A stretch of 64,000 bases of DNA from Siderastrea siderea (Eukaryota > Cnidaria > Anthozoa > Scleractinia > Rhizangiidae): positions 52,605,533-52,669,532 of the forward strand of contig OZ034967.1 of the NCBI GenBank assembly GCA_964030785.1, written 5' to 3'. Below the pieces are notes generated by a model that was not told where the DNA came from, did no database searches, and saw only the letters and a program-made list of their open reading frames with translations. Below, one piece after another: positions 52,501-55,500 of the stretch. Position 1 is the stretch's first letter. Each line of letters begins with the position of its first letter. The translations under genes and the position numbers were made by a program.

Positions 52501-55500
52501 ACACAATCTTTGAGGCATCATATGACAGGATGATTGGCAAAAGTTCGATGCTTAAGCCTCCCCCAGCAATGTAATCAACGCCTTGAACAAACAGCCTAGG
52601 GAAATGTATGAGAGGAAATCAGCGGCAGAGTTTTAGTCAAAATGTTAGCCAACAGATCAAAACAGTGATTTTAATAGCTATTTAAAGTGGGGGAGGGGGG
52701 GGGAGCTTAACACTCCTTTTCAATTTTATACCTGAAAGAGGGTCTTATTAGAGCTTGCTTCTTCTTTTTTATTTTATCACTTTTTTTTCATTTCCAGGAA
52801 GAAAAGAAAGCTCATATAGTCGCTGTGGGCTATGGCGTAGACATAAAGAGGAAAGTCCTAGAGGAAATTGGAGGAGACAATGTGTTGGTGATGTACCTGA
52901 ATCCCGTTTCCGGGTACGCCAGCTACGCCAAACGAATAGGGGAAATGGTTTGCAGTAAGTTAATTTTCAACGTCATAAGGGCATAACGGGTACAAATTGA
53001 ATAAAATTTATGTTTGACCTTTTTCCGCCGCAAAGGCTCCTTCATAAAAATGGAAACTGTTCCGTTCGTTCATTATACGTACAGTGTAATCACAGGAAAA
53101 ATGCAAAATCGGTTGCTTACTTTCATTTCCCTTCTGCCCAGCATCCATTCGAGTTTGCCCTTGGAAGAATATCAAAGGAGCCTCTGCGGGGAAGAAAGAC
53201 CACAATGCCATACTGACATCGATGGAAAGATTCATACGTTCGTTACTAAAATTTGCACCAAAACATAATTGTAATAGGGTAAACGTGGTACATTTCTCAG
53301 TGCAAAAACTGAAACATTAAGGGAGGTAGGCTTATCAATTTACTTTATTTATCGTCAACATAATCATCATAATCGGGGAAGGAGTATAAAGCAATTTCGA
53401 GAGCCGTGCTTTGCCATGCTTTTGGCATGAAACGTGCATGGGCTATTTCCTTCTTCATCAAACATGACTTGCTAAATAGACTTAAGCCATGAATTTCCAT
53501 ATTTTGTTACCCGTTAAACGAGATAAAATGAGAGAACATCTTTTATATAGCTGCAAACGTTTATATAACTGCGACATGACCTGAAGAAACTTTTCATTTT
53601 CCGCAAAATGTCATCTGAAGTTCTCCTATACCTTCCTCCATGCATCCTGATCATCATTATCATCATCCACCATCATCATCATCATCAATCATCACTATCA
53701 CATCATCATTATGTTTCATCCGTAGCTGTACATGGTGGTTACACCCAGTGGTCCTTCTGGAGTCTGTGTAGTGCCTCCTGTGGGGCTGGAACCCAGACAC
53801 GTAGCAGAGACTGTACTGCTCCTCCTCGCAGAAAAGGTGGAAATGATTGCAAAGGTGATTTTTCAGAAGTTAGAGCCTGCGGTGAGGTTTACTGTCCCCA
53901 TGGTGAGTGCATTATCCAATAGTGTAAAGGGAATTATCTGCCCATTGTACCAGGGATTTATGAGAAATTACAGCTTACCACTCTGTTTTCTTCGAATCCG
54001 ATTGGTTTAAATTGGTGACGTGACGTAAGAGTTATTTTATCCACGAAGAGACACAGTCAGACAATAGGGTCCACCGGGAAAAAATACCCGGATGGGTAGA
54101 ACTCTTTGGCAAATTTACTGATTTCTCTAATTCGTTACTAATTCTTTTCTAGTTACTTTCATGGCTATTATATCTTGAAAGTTTATTGTTCGTTACTGAG
54201 GCCAATCAGTCAGCTGTAAATTCGAAATGCTAGCGTCAACGATTTTTCTTCGGAAGGAAATGGTCGTAGCGAACGATAAAAACAGTAGAGTGATTCTGTC
54301 TCAGGACTTTCTCAGCTAGGACTATCGATGTGTGAGAGCTTCCCTTAGAAAATTGATGTTCTTAGCTAACAAGCATATGAGTGCTCGAAGCTTTGCCTTT
54401 GTTGCTAGTATTTTTTTTATATTAATTAAAGGATTCAAGTTGCTTCATTTTAACCAAGAGCCGCCTCGTTGGCATCTGAAACTAAACCAGTTAATTACAG
54501 TGGAAGTAGTTATCCATTTGGATTTCAGGTAGTAATGGAGATTAAGACAGAATCCATCAGGAAATTGAGTAATCAGTGGACAAAAACCTTGTACCAGAAT
54601 AATTTAAAGCATATTGCATTCTTTATTTACACTTTTTAAGAGCTATAGACGTAATAAGTTATCTGTAATAACCCAAAGACAATTTCTTATGGGAGCCTGT
54701 GAAATTAAATTTCAAATTTCACAGGAATTGTGTAAACACAGGTAAAATAGGTAAATTTTTATGCGTAAGATTTCATTTTGTGAAATTTGAAATTTATTTT
54801 CTCGGGCTCCCATAACAAATTGTCTTTGGGGTTATTACAGATAACAAATTACATCCATAGCTGTCAAAAAATGCAAAAAAGAATGCGATATGCTTTGAAT
54901 TATTCTGGTACAAGGTTTTTGTCCACTGAAAATTAAAATTACTGAAGTTTCTAATGGATTCCGTCTTAACTTGACACAGACAGTAAATGTTCCAGACCCA
55001 GTTGTCATTTCACAAGTACGTTGAGCATGACGTATAATCGTCTGAGTCTTGAGTCCTTAAAAGGAATGTTGATTGCAGCGACTGATGTCGTACAACGTAT
55101 GCGGAGGGCGTCATCAGACTCAGAGGTTGATGTAAATGTTAACGATATTTAAAGTAGAGTGCTCCAGTGAAGGCTTTATCGAACGGTTTAATGTTCTTCA
55201 ATTGTAGAGGCAAACATATTTCTAATTTGCCAGGTTGCTGAAATCGTTTAATCAAATAGTATATCCGTGTCCATGAATTTCTTATTGATGCTTTGTACTC
55301 TAAAAAAGCTGCCGGGAAACGTGGGTATCGATGATAAGTCATTTTTCTCAAAATTTAATCTTATTAGATTCCGACGTTTCCCAGCACCATACACTCTGTA
55401 AGAGAAACTAAATTTATTTGTAACATGATTTCAAGGGACCCACAACTGACCCCTGGGAGCTATTTATGCACGTCCTATATCTATATCCAGATGGAATTAT

